Source: Siderastrea siderea (lineage: Eukaryota; Cnidaria; Anthozoa; Scleractinia; Rhizangiidae). From it: a stretch of DNA of 64,000 nucleotides. The notes under the pieces were generated by a model that searched no databases, had not been told where the DNA came from, and saw nothing but the letters and a program-made list of their open reading frames with translations. The first letter of the stretch is position 1. Each line of letters begins with the position of its first letter. The stretch lies in contig OZ034978.1 in assembly GCA_964030785.1 (NCBI GenBank), positions 14,932,453 to 14,996,452 on the forward strand, written 5' to 3'. Positions 11,644 to 24,135 of the stretch are shown here, in pieces. The position numbers and the translations under genes were made by a program.

Positions 11644-14600
11644 TTAATGATTATTCCAGCTCTCGTTGTTCAGCAATTCTCTTATTGCCTCCTTAAGACT
11701 TGTAAACTCTTCTTCTGGCAACGTAGCTCGTTTCAGGTACATACAGAAATGCTCTTCGGTAAATAAATTATACGTTTCTCTTGCTGAAAGGCAACGAAAA
11801 CAAAATGTCAAGGAAGCAATAATCCTCCATTTCGCTGAGACATAAGGGAAAATAAAATAGAAGTAATAAAAAGAGCGAAATTATAATAATGCACGTAAAT
11901 ACAACAATAACACATTAAACACATGCAAGTCCGTGGACTATCACGGACGATTTAATATAACGGTCTTCTTCTTTCGAGCAACATCCATGCTTTAAAAAAA
12001 AACCATCTACGAGACAGTGTGAGATACATGGTTCCCCGGGTATAAACAAGAGAGTGTAAAAACTTACTTTCTACTGCGAAGGAGCCAGCAAACTCGTAGA
12101 CTGCAACGGGGCGCCTGTCAGACTCGTACGAGTTCAAATCTTTTGCGCCTGTTAGCGAATAAAATGAAGAAAAAAATTACGACAAATGACAAACTATAAC
12201 CTGCGAATAATTCTTCTTTCCCATTGTCACAGTTGAAACGGGTAAATTACGGACACAGCTGAGAGCAGAAAAAGCACCCGTATTAACGTGGTGCCTGTAT
12301 TTAATAAGCGGTTTACTTTTTTGCGAGCGTACCGTATTCCGCTGGTGTCTGCAGAGTGAAACTTCTGACCAACAACATGTCATATCAAGTTGCATGCCGA
12401 TGGCGAACCAAGCTACATGTAGGGAAAGCACAGGCAAATCCCTACCTCCCCTCCCCTTTCCGCCACAACACAAACAAACTTTGTTTTACACCGGCACCCA
12501 AACTATAATTACTGTAAGTCTGGCACCACCCCCTACCCCCCCCCCCTTCCCCACTTGTCTTTGTGAGTGGCTTTAGCCTGCGAGCTGGCTCACTTAATGT
12601 GTTATTCGCGCGAGTATCCTGGTGGCGGAGCCTCGATTTGCGAGTCGGCGAGAAGAATGGGACCAAGATACTCGCGGGAATAACACACTAAGTGAGCCTG
12701 CTCGCAGGAGAGAGTTGCTTAGGCATAAAAATGTGCGAAACCAATTGTCGTTTAGTTTGCCCCTCCTTCTTCCACCAACTACATGAAAAAGCGGACAATT
12801 AACCGTGTTCCCGTAAACAAACATGGCCGGGGGGGGGGGGGGTAGTTTCTACGTGAAACGCAAAGCTTTGGATTTATTAGCTGAGTTGAGTTGATAAGGT
12901 AAATTGAAAGCTGACGTTTCGAGCGTTAGCTTTCGCTCAGACGAAACTCAGCTTTCAATCTCTTTGTGGTGGCCTATTTACCTTATCAACTCAGTTGATA
13001 AATCCAAAGTTTCATATACCCGTGAGCGTTACGCTAAAAACGTCTATTATAACAGAGGTCGTCCTTACCATGAACTGGGTTCCTTGGCCATAGAAACACT
13101 CTAATTGCTGAGTGTCGCTCACATTCCTCTCGATGCGTGGTTCCATTCATTTGTGGTTTGGAACGGCATCTCCGTCCTCGTATGATGTGGAAGTTGTGGG
13201 CGACTTCATTCTGTATTAAATGTGACGAGACTTTGTGTATTTTCCTAACGAGCGAGACAGTGAGAACGGTGACAGTGTGTATGTGGAAGAAGAAACAGTG
13301 CATTAGAGGACTAAACTCAGTACACAGGATATGTAAAGAGAACGTGTCGTGCCAATGAAATTATAGAAATTTCGCTGACCTAATATCCATGTTATATTGC
13401 AAAATACCACCAAATATACATATACAAGAGCAAAACAGAACAAGTAGTTTTGCTATTAAGTGCAGGTTTACAAGGATGAAAGAGGACTGTAGTTCGTGGA
13501 ATTTGCATTTGTGGCGGTCTGACAGATATCAAGACTGCCATTCTGATGAAACTTTGAGCTTTTGTTCAGCCACTATGTTGTCTCTTCAGTTTATATATGT
13601 TTATTATTATTATTATTATTATTATTATGATTATGATTATGATTATCATTATCATTATCACTATTATTATTATTATTTTGCTTTGATCGTGTTTTGGTGA
13701 TTTTTTTTCCTTTTTCAAGACGATAAGCTCCTGGCCATACTCAAGAAAATATAAAAATATCAGTGCGGACACCATCTCTTTACTACACTAGCAAATGTTT
13801 GCTAGTTACAAAAAAACTGCTTCTTAGTGACTTTACCTATTACGCTGATGAGAGAATCACACTATCCAATAATTGCTGGTGGACTTAAAGCTCAAGTTTG
13901 AGTACTGTACTATTCAGGTGGAGTCATTCCTATGGTCACACATTTTTTAACATTCCTTACTTTGCAAGAAGGGGAACATCAGTTTCTGGCACCAGCTCGA
14001 AGACAAACGCAGTTGTTGGATAATTCTTGACTTCAAAAACATCTTCACAAATAGGACTGACTTCCTGTTTATAACAAGAAAAAATACTTTCAACTGGTTA
14101 CTGCAGAGAGTCCCAGTGATACTTGTTTATACTATTTGTACTTCCACACAGACAACAGCCCTTTTCATTACTACAGGGTTTCAACTGAAGCCAAACAAAA
14201 TCAGCAGTTCTCCAATTTCAGTCCGAAATTGCCTTGATTTTAGGTTCGACTTTACTGGAATGCAAAGAAGTAATCAGCTACCTGACAGTAAAAAGGGTAT
14301 AAAGTGTCGGTAACGTGTCCTTGACGATACCCAACAACCAAGCAACACAGTCCCTATGGAACTGGAATTACTCAGAAACAACGATGCAAGCGCTGCAGCA
14401 GGGTTGGTTCCATTCCTCTGCCTGTTTAACTTAGTTGATATAGGGTACCTAACAGCCTGCGATGTATGGGTGGGGGGCTCATGGGTTCAAATCACAGCCA
14501 GACTAAAACTAAGGACCAAATATATACAACAAAGTTTAGACAGGGTTTAACAAAACCTTGGTTTACAAAGTAACTCGAAATTAAACTGGTAACCCAGAAG

Positions 14601-17600
14601 GTGTAGGGGTCATTTTAATACCGTAAACAACTTTTAGAACACGTGTAATGTATAACAGACTAAAAAGCCGACTGAAATTTTATCTTTGAGTAGATAAAGT
14701 TACTTTAAGTGGTCTTAAACCAGGTCAAACTCAGACATCACTCAAATAATAATTATTGGACGTAATTGTTTTTAAAAAGAAGTGTCGTCCTTCTATGAGA
14801 CTTGAAAAAAATCAATGTTACGTGCACATCTGCATGTAGACCTAGATGGGGATCAGACAGCCACGTACAGTACATTTTGAGAGGGAAGTTGCTCTTTCTC
14901 AGTTTGGGGATGTAAAACAGCCAATGATTAAGGACACAATGGTCGACGCAATGAGCCTTGGTGCAGCACTGACATGTGGTCCACTTGGTGATGATTTAAG
15001 GGCTGATTTACAAAGGAAAATGTTGTTGTACGCTACATGCTTACGATAAGTCTACAATACGAATTGTTTTGTGTAAGTCAAACCTACACGAAAAATGTCG
15101 TAAGCTTTTGAAACATATTTTTTTTTAAACCTTACAACAGTCGTAGCCACAGGCAATGCTGTATGATGAGAGTTGTTTATGATTTTTGCATGATGCAAGC
15201 AGTGCAAGCTACAAAAGTCGCATACGTCAGTAATAAGCAAAAGTCATACTCTCTTTTACAGCCAGAATTCACAGAAAGGATTCTAGTTGAATGAGACCAC
15301 AACTTTGTTTATAGCCAGTGGCAAGTCAGTGCTGCTGGGAATTGCATAGCAGTAACACTGATAGAAGCTTTAATGTTGACTCACCGTTGTCTCAAGACAT
15401 GATGGAGTCTTGCTGTACCACGTGTGGAAATGTAAGTGATTCACTGAGGCGTGTGCACAAAGGCTGTTGAAACCCACATGAAATCCTCTGCATGGAAACA
15501 AAAACAGGTACACATAAATTAGAAGCAGACAAGGTAAAATGAATTCTAGTGGTAAAATATTAATAATACTAATTACAAGTACATATTAAAATGATGCCAT
15601 CATGAAAAATAGCTAAAGTCCAAAATAATGTTGTTACACGGTATTCTATCCACTACGTTTCCTGAATTCAGCCTTGATGTGTCACCCCGGCTCAGCTGTT
15701 GTTGAGTCTTTCAGTGGTCCTAAGAGGTGAGCCAGCTGGGGCTTCAGTCCTTCCAATAGCAGGTTCAATTCCATGAATATTTGGTCAAAGAGGGGGGGGG
15801 GGGGATAGCCCCTTCCTCCACACTGTGAGTTACTGGCATGGGCCAATCATGCTACCCCATGAAAATGCTCCTGGTTACAGATATTTATGTAATAAAAGGG
15901 CCATAATGATATGCACCACATAGTGTGAGTCATAAGTAAGTAATACTATGTTACCTGTGGTTACTAAGCATAGCCGTCTCCAAAGCCAACCGTATTGACT
16001 CCTCTGTTAGTACCTATAGTAGCACATCAACACAAACTTAATTTACATGTTGTGTTCTCCAGTCCTAAAGGAGGAAATTAAATAAATACGAGTGTACCAA
16101 ATCTTGCATTAAAATTGTTACTGTAATTTTGCAACTTGCATTTTGGATCCTCCTTATTATGGGTTTTAGGAGGGGTGGATGTACATACACATATCCCTGA
16201 TATGGGGCATTTTGTAGCTGTGTAGTGAGAATAAAAAAGACATGCAACTGGGGCCATATGGATCAGATTTAGTGAGTCTATCCAGCCTACCTGTGGTAGA
16301 CATGAATTTACACTTGGAACCAGCAAAGAATGTCCATGTTCCAGAGGGCTGTTATTAATTATCATTAGGTGGGGATCATCAGCTGTAGTGCTGCGCTTTG
16401 GACACAGCTCAAATAGTACCTGCATGACAAAATATGAATGCAGTGATGTTACATGACATTATGTATTTTAGGTTTGAAGGTTTAATTTTAATCATCAGTC
16501 TCTTCATTCAATAATAATACTTATGATCCCTCTGGCATTTACAAATGTAGAGATCCAGGGAACTGCAGAAAATAGTCAGGCTCAAGGGCTTCTTTGCTTC
16601 ATTGCATTATTCCAGTGCTACATTTATAACAAACCAGAACAGGCATTTTCATCCAGACTCAAAGCAGAGCTCCACAGCAAACATCTTGGGGCTCCAAGGA
16701 TCCCCCCTCCCCTCCCCTTGCTGCCTTTGGAGAGTGACTACTGCAACAATTCAATAATTTGAGGAGTTCATCCTTCTAGATTGAACAGGACTCTTCTACA
16801 CCCTCAGGTTCCCACAAACCAGGCTGCAAGTGTTTGGAGATGAGAGAAGCTAGTAAACACTGACAAAGAATGAATGAGATCTAAGGAAATATTGCAGTAT
16901 ATGTACTGACCTCTTTGCTCTTTACTTTAGTAAAGTTGAATTTTTCTGGGTTGAAAGGTTGCGAGATGCTGTTCATTGCTTGGGGTTGTCTTCGTTTGTT
17001 GAATCTCATGTCATTAAGCTACACATGGAGAGTAATATTATTGATACCAAAATCTTATGTTAAAATAGAATACTAACAAAGGTTCAATAACATCCTATTA
17101 ATCAGAATCAAGATACCTTAACTGAACATAAACACATACAACAGAAATCCATTCATACATGTTTTTCAGCATTTAATCTACTGTTGCTTGCACAGTGGAC
17201 AGGGCTGGCAGTGACAGGGCAGTGGACAGGGCAATGTTATATACAATTTAGGTTACAGGATCTAAGTACATGTAACTATTGAGCACAGTGTGGATTGTTT
17301 CCTTCTAAACTTTCTGCAGTGCAGCACCATGTTCAGCACCATATCGATCTGGTTTCAAAACAGCAGGTTGTTTTGTGAAATAGTACATTTAAGTTTGGCC
17401 TGTATTACCTGAACAAATACTTGGTATTTTCCAGGAACAACTCGTCCTTCCACATTGTCCAGTTTGTAAGCAAAACAACCAGCATCCACAGCAGCATTCC
17501 ACCTTTCTTGAAGTTCCTTGTCAAACTTAAATACAAAACGTACTCTGTGAAACACAAGCACATGCCTCCTCTTCAAGTCCCAGCAGTGACAAACCTCTAA

Positions 17601-18474
17601 TTTTTCTGCATGATAATATCAATACTTGTTCAAACATACCGGTAATGAGAATAAAGCAAATGATCACCAAAGATACTTATAAAGTGGTTTAATGTTTACT
17701 CAAGTTCTCCCAACTAGTACCACAAGAAGTATAATATTATGCAGAACTCTGAGCCTGGAGAGTCATGCATTTATTGGGTACTGTCCTGGGTTCAAATCTC
17801 AGTCAAATTGGCATTGTATTATGTGGATTGCATTATTTTGTTGTTGGTTTAAAGGTTTTTCTCTGAGTTCTCCAGTTTTCCTTGCTCCAACAAATCTAAC
17901 ATTTCCAACTCACAATAAATATTATTAATGTTTCCATCGAAATTAAATCCATGATTGATATATGAAAGGATGAATGAGCAATTTATGCGGGTAGGATACA
18001 AAGTACAAGATGAGTTGCCTTAAGAACACAATGTACTGATAAATAAATAAATAAATAATGTCAATTATAGTTCAAAGTTCATTTCCTTTTCTCCTTCAGT
18101 GATCTCTTCTTATGTTGTTTAGCTCTTCTTTGCTTATTGTCTTTCTTCCAGCTATTGTTTATCTTAGCACACACATCAGACATGCTGGCCTTTCTGTGAC
18201 TGTCTCTTTCCATACGTCAAGTACACCACCACGATTAAGAATATCTTTTAAAGTGTTTTTGAGTCTTAGAAGTGGATGACCAAATTATGAAGGTGCTTAT
18301 TTATTGTCATACATTTATTACATTGTCACCCACCAGCAAATGGTACTTACAAGATATTGATTTTACCTTGCTCAGCCCATGCTTATCTTCTTCATTTTCT
18401 ATGCATTTCGATTTGAAATCATCAGAAGTATAGTGAAATTTTTGATCTGTTAATGTCATTTTTTTGGCTGACAT
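11644..18474 (-). CDS. GDPGP1: GDP-D-glucose phosphorylase 1, tandem copy 2 (complete)
   Basis: Ten exons on the minus strand: 18474-18367, 17525-17409, 17018-16911, 16419-16291, 16013-15955, 15487-15385, 14064-13961, 13244-13069, 12148-12068, 11783-11644. All borders are AG/GT, phases agree, and the join gives 374 aa; the human protein is about 385. Landmarks in order: FDKEL near residue 37; NPEKFNFTKV at about residue 95; PLEHGHSLLVPS at about 137; the HIT motif H191-L-H193-F-H195, where the middle His would be the nucleophile by family analogy; VAHNFHIIRG; and VFLWPRNP. The stop is followed at once by non-coding sequence. An upstream TTG-initiated extension of exon 1 is rejected because MSAKKMT aligns with the start of copy 1. 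It is cytosolic (no signal peptide). It should remove GDP-glucose that could otherwise be misused as GDP-mannose (family knowledge). Regulation cannot be read from the sequence. Confidence 0.87.
12577..12708. mobile_element. 132-bp palindromic MITE
   Basis: The ends cctgcgag and ctcgcagg are exact complements. The arms continue through 'ggctcacttaatgtgttatt' and its near-complement, covering about 48 bp each side. It is in intron 8 of GDPGP1 copy 2. A run of C near 12536 precedes it. Confidence 0.75.
12860..13013. mobile_element. Nested inverted-repeat element beside an exon
   Basis: Outer arms 'tttggatttat...gttgataaggtaaat' and 'atttaccttatcaactcagt' plus 'gataaatccaaa' are complementary. 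An inner hairpin at about 12907-12957 has arms gaaagctga and tcagctttc. It ends about 55 bp from the donor of GDPGP1 copy 2 exon 8 (13069). Confidence 0.7.
13598..13677. repeat. ATT/ATG trinucleotide microsatellite
   Basis: An uninterrupted (ATT)n tract passes into ATG, ATC and again ATT units. It explains the Tyr-rich and Ile-rich shadow ORFs in this place. Confidence 0.9.
17730..17930 (+). mobile_element. Decayed tRNA-derived SINE
   Basis: A B-box-like 'gggttcaaatctc' is followed by a body ('ttgttgttggttt', 'tttctctgagttctcc', 'aacatttccaa') that resembles the better-preserved SINE at 39000-39230. It lies in intron 1 of GDPGP1 copy 2. Confidence 0.45.
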
Positions 18475-19182
18475 GTATGAATGACTAGTCCCTGTGTTAA
18501 AAGAGGCAGTCAATTCAACTCATTGATGCTATGCTGAAAAAGAAAAAAATATCATATTAAATACTTTAAAGAATGAAGTAATTTTCATTTCTGGCATACC
18601 TGGGTTTTTCCAAACATCACTTCCCAGCTATGAATCATGGTCATATGATTTGCCCGTGACCTTGACTCATTTTCACATGTGCTTGAAGACAGCTACTGGC
18701 TTCTTTACTAATTAAGTATTACAGTGTATATAGCTTCTATAAGTCCTATAAATAGCTTGATGGTAAATGTGTAAATGTTGATGGTTTCATAATGCCTCAT
18801 TCTACAAATTTTTAGGTATATGTAAATAAGTGACCAGATATTCTGAAATCACTCCAAGGAATTTATGCCCGCGTTGTCTTCGATTTTCAAACTCCATCCC
18901 AAATCGAATTCTAGACAGCCACACAGGCATCATTATGTAAGCTTAACATTAACAGCAATACCCATAACAAGAGAAAGTAATATGAAGCATTCAAAGACGA
19001 ACAGTTCAGTCTCCATTTTATGTGAAGAATTAACCTTCTCTTTCATATTATACAAGTGAATCCGAACACTTAACGCAAAAACCACACAACTTTGACTTTA
19101 ATAAATTTTCAGTAAAAAATACAAGTCAGAACTGTTGTATTAAAACTGGGGAAAACCTCAAACAGGTGCTGTTAAGTCTGAC

Positions 19183-19692
19183 GAACTGTCTACTGTATTC
19201 AGCTGGCCCCATCTGCAAGCACACCGTAACTTCCTTAAATCTGTCCTTGTTTATAAATGCATCAATGGAATAGCACCTTCTTATCTGCTGAGTGAATTTA
19301 GGCACGCTCACCAAATCCACTATCACTTCACCAGACAACGTGATCAGTTGCGACTGCCTTTGGCTAAATCCACCAAATACCAGGGCAGTTTTAGGATCAA
19401 TGGTGCACGTGCCTATAATCCCTTGCCCTCTAACATTAGATCTGCAACGGACTTAAATAATTTACAATCAAGTCCCAGGAAAAACTGCACTTCAAGCGCC
19501 AGTATGTCCAGTCTCAGCTCTTTAATTGTCGAATGTCACTATGTTTACTATGTTTTATTAGTGTGCTACTTTCTGTACTGATTTTCCTTGTATCTGTTTA
19601 TTTGTTTTTTACAGGACTCTGTTTAAACTAGCTCTGTTTTAATGCTAAACCAGATGTTCCTGTATAAATAAATAAATAAATAAATAAATAAG
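19183..19692 (+). mobile_element. LINE 3' end (CR1/Jockey-like ORF2 C-terminus) with TAAA tail
   Basis: The plus strand reads through the conserved tail seen after the reverse transcriptase in CR1/L2/Jockey-type LINEs: 'FLKSVLVYKCINGIAPSYLL', then 'LRLPLAKSTKYQGSFRINGA', then 'NPLPSNIRSATDL'. A frameshift follows near 19490. The element ends in an (AAAT)n tail at about 19666-19692, typical of such LINEs. The reverse transcriptase itself is absent, so this is a 5'-truncated dead copy. Confidence 0.75.
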
Positions 19693-19696
19693 TATA

Positions 19697-19859
19697 GGTA
19701 ATCATACGGTTTCGAGTTCAATTTGGAATTAATTTGCACGAGTGAGTTTTTCAAAAAGCTGAAATTGTACGAGCCGCTTCGGCGAGTGCAATTTCGGCTT
19801 TTTGAAAAACTCACAAGTGCAAATTAATTCCAAATTGAACGAGAAAAACTGTATGATTA
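19697..19859. mobile_element. Hairpin MITE next to the LINE tail
   Basis: The arms of about 65 bp ('gttcaatttggaattaattt' and 'gagtttttcaaaaagc' on the left, complements on the right) enclose a GC-richer loop of about 35 bp. It begins directly after the LINE tail and ends 2 bp before the next MITE. Confidence 0.8.
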
Positions 19860-19860
19860 C

Positions 19861-20167
19861 TTATTAATAATATAAACATGAAAAAATTCGCGTGGAGGAA
19901 GTGCCGGAAGATCTTACTGCAGACAGGAAGTGAGCATTTGACGCGGATTTGACACTTTATTCACTGATTGGCTGGTGAAGATCAGCTGATAAAAGCGAAT
20001 TTCCTATTGTCTTTCAGCCAATCATAATCCAGAATATCGATGTGTAATTTGCACTGGTGTTACACTTTTTGCACTGGTGTTACACTTTTTGCACTGGTGT
20101 TACAACTGAACTGCACTGCTCTTAGCCAATCAGAATCGAGTAATTTTTTCATGTATATTATTAATAA
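19861..20167. mobile_element. MITE with internal 20-bp tandem repeat
   Basis: The terminal repeats 'ttattaataatata' + 'catgaaaaaatt' (left) and their complement (right, ending at about 20167) bound 307 bp. Inside, at about 20048-20108, the unit ttgcactggtgttacacttt is present three times, the last one partial. Confidence 0.8.
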
Positions 20168-21023
20168 ATAAACAGGATTTGGCAATCCCTTACAAGGAGG
20201 TCACCGCTAGTAATTAGCTAAATTATGATACTATTTACAAATTAACATATATATTCTAGACTGTAGAAATGCAGGGCTCAAAATTAACTTTGTGGAGTAC
20301 TTGCTCATTGGCCACCTCAGTCAGATTTTAACTGGCCAAACTGTAAGTTTTACTGGCCGCAACTCAATCTTGTTTGTAATGAGTACAACTTCTAAACAGT
20401 TGTGAAAGAGACTGACCAGCATGACTTCAGGACCAACCCAGTCAACATGGTGGAGATATGATTTGTGCTTGTGTTTAATATTGGAAAATGTTTTTTGTTT
20501 TAACAGCCTAAGAAATTAATATTTTGAAGTTCTCTTAGTAAGGTATGCAAATAATTCAAAATTAATCAAGTACATGTACCATATTTTTCGGTTATAAGGT
20601 GCACCGTTTCTTTTTTGAAAGTCCGTATTTCTGTCGAAAATTTTCATTAAATTTGGGGTGCATCATATAGACGAATATTTTCTGGCAGTAAATTCTAAAG
20701 ATCTCGATTTTTCAGTATAATTATGTTATAAACAGAAACATTGTTGGTCGTTGACTTTTCTGCAACATTCCGCTTTAATGCAAGAACACTTAATTTTCTG
20801 CAACATCAACATTTCACTTAAATGTGAGAACATTTAAAAGAAACTGAAGCGAGAGAACGGTTTGAGAAATGACACAATAGAGCATTTTCAAAACAAAGCC
20901 GTAATTTGTTTAAAAAATTTTCTCTAGGCCAAAATGGCCAGTTGTTCCAAATTTCTGCTGGCCAAAGTGTTATTTCTACAGGCCAATGGCCAGCAGACCA
21001 CTGTTAGTGTCAAGCCCATTATG

Positions 21024-22966
21024 GAATTGCGCCTACTGAAACAAGTCGGCTGAAAAAAGTGGGGTTCCCTTGATGCTTTGCATGCCCACAAAGGCTACCG
21101 CATGTTGTGGCCCCTTTTTAATCTCAACGTGAGAATGCTTGAGAGTATTGGGCTATTGTTTGCCAAAGACAAAAGGCAATGAACAATGCTATGGAATTAC
21201 AAGTTTCAGTTGCATGGAAGATTGTTACAGACATCAGTTACGTTTTTAGCTTGCAAGAACTCCAGCATTTGATTTTGGGAAAAGCTCACGGAAACAGTGA
21301 ATGTCTTCTGAAATTTCCAGGTCGAACTTTTCAGCTTTTGTATACTGGCAAGTCGAGCTGCAACCTTATTATTTATAAGTTTTCAGATAACATTGCAATA
21401 TATTTTGGGCGACTCAGGAACATTAACCAAAAACACAGGTAACCAAAGCGTAATATGAGAGTTTGTATGGAGCTGAAATTCGATCGTAAATAATCGGCGG
21501 TTTTCCACCGAAAATACATTAAAATCAAAATAAAGTTTAAAAAACCTTACCTGTTGTGTGTTTGCTGTGTTTTTATCGCTTTTCCGAGCTTCCGGAGGCC
21601 GTTTTGGGCGATTTTCTGCTTAACGGTCGACGCGACGGCATGTCACGTACTAAAGACAGCTAAAGGTAGGAAAACGGGAATTCAAAATGGCCAACCGACA
21701 CTCGAGGTCCCGATCAAAACACCCGCTAAAAATCGATTCAATCTAAAGTCAGAGCTTTAAAACCACAACACATTTCAAAAAGGATAAATCTCCTACCTTT
21801 CTATGTGATTCAATCGTCAATTAGTTTATCTCTCGAAGTACAGCCCTGCATTAAAAATGAACTAACTTTTCGAAATCGCCGCCATCACAGGTTTGTAAGG
21901 AAAAGAGGGTCAAAACTAACGGTCAAGCCTGGGACAAAGCGCCAAATTTCGCTCCACCGGGGGACGACTTGAGTGACTTCTATGTCGGCAAATGCCAAAC
22001 TCACCCTCTCTCTGGTAAGTCAAGTTTTATACCTGAATGCGACCCGCACACGATTTCCCGCCGAAATTTGAGAGGTACAACACTTGATTTACCGGAGAGG
22101 GGGTGAGCTTGGCATTTGGCGACATAGAAGTCACTCATGCCGTCCCCCGGTGGAGCGAAATTTGGCGCTTTGTCCCAGGCTTGACCGTTAGTTTTGACCC
22201 TCTTTTCCTTACAAGCCTGTGATGGCGGCGATTTCGAAAAGTTAGTTCATTTTTAATGCAGGGCTGTACCTCGAGAGATAAACTAATTGACGATTGAATC
22301 ACATAGAAAGGTAGGAGATTTATCCTTTTTGAAATGTGTTGTGGTTTTAAAGCTCTGACTTTAGATTGAATCGATTTTTAGCGGGTATTTTGATCGGGAC
22401 CTCGAGTGTCGGTTGGCAATTTTGAATTCCCGTTTTCCTACCTTTAGCTGTCTTTAGTACGTGACATGCCGGCGCGTCAACCGTTAAGAAGAAAATCGCC
22501 CAAAACGGCCTCCGGAAGCTCGGAAAAGCGATAAAAACACAGCAAACACACAACAGGTAAGGTTTTTTAAACTTTATTTTGATTTTAATGTATTTTCGGC
22601 GGAAAACCGCCGATTATTTTTGATCGAATTTCAGCTCCATACAAACTCTCATATTACGCTTTGGTTACCTGTGCCAAAAATAGCCGCTTTTTCAATTTAA
22701 CTCAATTGTAATAACTATCTATTTGAAAACCTCTTTCTCGCTTCTAATAACAATTAAGAAATGCATTTGAGAAAGCGCACTTTGTATCAAAAGTTACGTT
22801 CGTGGTAGTTTGTTTACATCGCATATATAGTTACATCGCACATATAGTTTGTTTACATCGCATAAATCTAAATTACACAAAGAAGTTCCATGATTGACAG
22901 AAAAAATAGAGCTTATTTGCATTAGCAATCGACATATTTGGTTACCACATATTTCAATAGGCGCGA
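21024..22966 (-). mobile_element. Dispersed repeat interrupted by a foldback element
   Basis: This is the second copy of the repeat seen at 5090-5845, in reverse orientation and split by the foldback element. Its outer ends carry the inverted repeat gcgcctactgaaa (about 21027) and tttcaataggcgc (about 22950-22962), which suggests a non-autonomous DNA transposon of about 700 bp before the insertion. Confidence 0.7.
21434..22673. mobile_element. 1.24-kb foldback element with 591-bp arms and 7-bp target duplication
   Basis: The left arm 21434-22024 and the right arm 22083-22673 are near-identical reverse complements separated by a 58-bp loop. The ends are CACAGGTAACC and GGTTACCTGTG. The same 7 bp, ccaaaaa, flanks both sides (21427-21433 and 22674-22680). 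Each arm contains the same 68-codon ORF (21554-21760 plus, 22347-22553 minus) with a few differences. It has no recognisable domain and is probably a by-product of the arm sequence. No transposase is present. Confidence 0.9.
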
Positions 22967-23554
22967 CTCTGTAATGTTTGAGAAATGTGATTTAAGTTCA
23001 GGTTTGAGTGGAAATTAAGAGGTATTCTACAATTAATAAGTAATAAATAAAAATTAATGATAAAATAAAAAAAATTAAGAAAAAAATGGAAAAAATAAAA
23101 ATATAATTTATTAATTAACATTCTCGCGACTATACAAATATGATTTGAGATTTGATTTGAATTTACCTACAGAGTCAATCATTCGAGTTCAGGGGCAAGT
23201 TGTTCCACTCTTTCACTACACGGTGGAAACTCTTACAAATGAAAGCTAACTATCTGTAGAATCAGTGCTCAGCCCTGAATATTATATTCTGCGTTCAGCA
23301 ATCAGCGTAGGCGTTCGGCAAAAAATTCCCGCCGGCAACAAATTTAAAAGGTCCAAGTCCAAGGCAGTAGTCAGGTCCCATATTTGGGTTAATTTATGTT
23401 AAAATAAAAGTTATCACCCAACAAATTTATGCGATGCAATCGCTCCATTTTCATGGTCAAAATGCTCAAGCGCAAATAATAAACATTTCAATGACGTACC
23501 TTCGATGCTGAGACATCAAAACCGGTGACTTCTGAAAATCCTGGCAAAGACCTT

Positions 23555-23875
23555 CGCCATCCGCCATCTTGAACGCCGCGAAGACCCTGGGAACGGGTTT
23601 AAAACAGCCTCGTTCCCAGGGAGGATCGAAAAATGAGTTGTTCAGGCTGCTCGCCAAAAGGACAAAATGGCTTCATGAATTTGCTAGAATTTTTGTCACG
23701 TAAAATACGATGAAATGTCTTTGTTTCGTTTGAACAACGGTTTTAGATAGCAAAAAGGAAACAGGGTTACCAGACGCTGGAAGCAACCTCCAAAAATGCC
23801 ATTTCATCATGTGTCATGTGACAAAATACTCTGATCCGCCATTTTGAATGAGGAGAAGGCCCTGGGGACGAGGTG
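23555..23875. mobile_element. MITE of the 9.4-kb family (copy B)
   Basis: It shares 'gatgaaatgtctttg', 'cgtttgaacaacggtttt', 'gacgctggaagcaacctcc' and 'catttcatcatgtgtca' with 9376-9676. The right end 'gccattttgaatgaggagaa' followed by 'ggccctgggg' is better preserved here than in copy A. Confidence 0.7.
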
Positions 23876-23989
23876 CAAGGGCAAATTCCCTCCCAGGACC
23901 CTTTCTCCGAGTTCGCCGCTAGGCAGGTGGTATACACTCAAATAACGCGATGCGCACTTTACTAAAGTCAAACTAAAGACAGTAAGGTC

Positions 23990-24104
23990 GGTCAGTCAGT
24001 CAGTCCGTCAGTCAGTCCGTCAGTCAGTCCGTCAGTCAGTCAGTCAGTCAGTCAGTCAGTCAGTCAGTCAGTCAGTCAACAACTCACTCGATATCAATCA
24101 ACTG

Positions 24105-24135
<31 letters not shown>
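23990..24135. repeat. CAGT and AATC tetranucleotide microsatellites
   Basis: A (CAGT)n tract with some CCGT units spans about 23992-24078. A shorter (AATC)n tract follows at about 24106-24135. Confidence 0.9.

Noticed and set aside
13566..13700. Tyr/Asp/His-rich and Ile/Met-rich ORFs
   Set aside because: They are translations of the ATT/ATG microsatellite.
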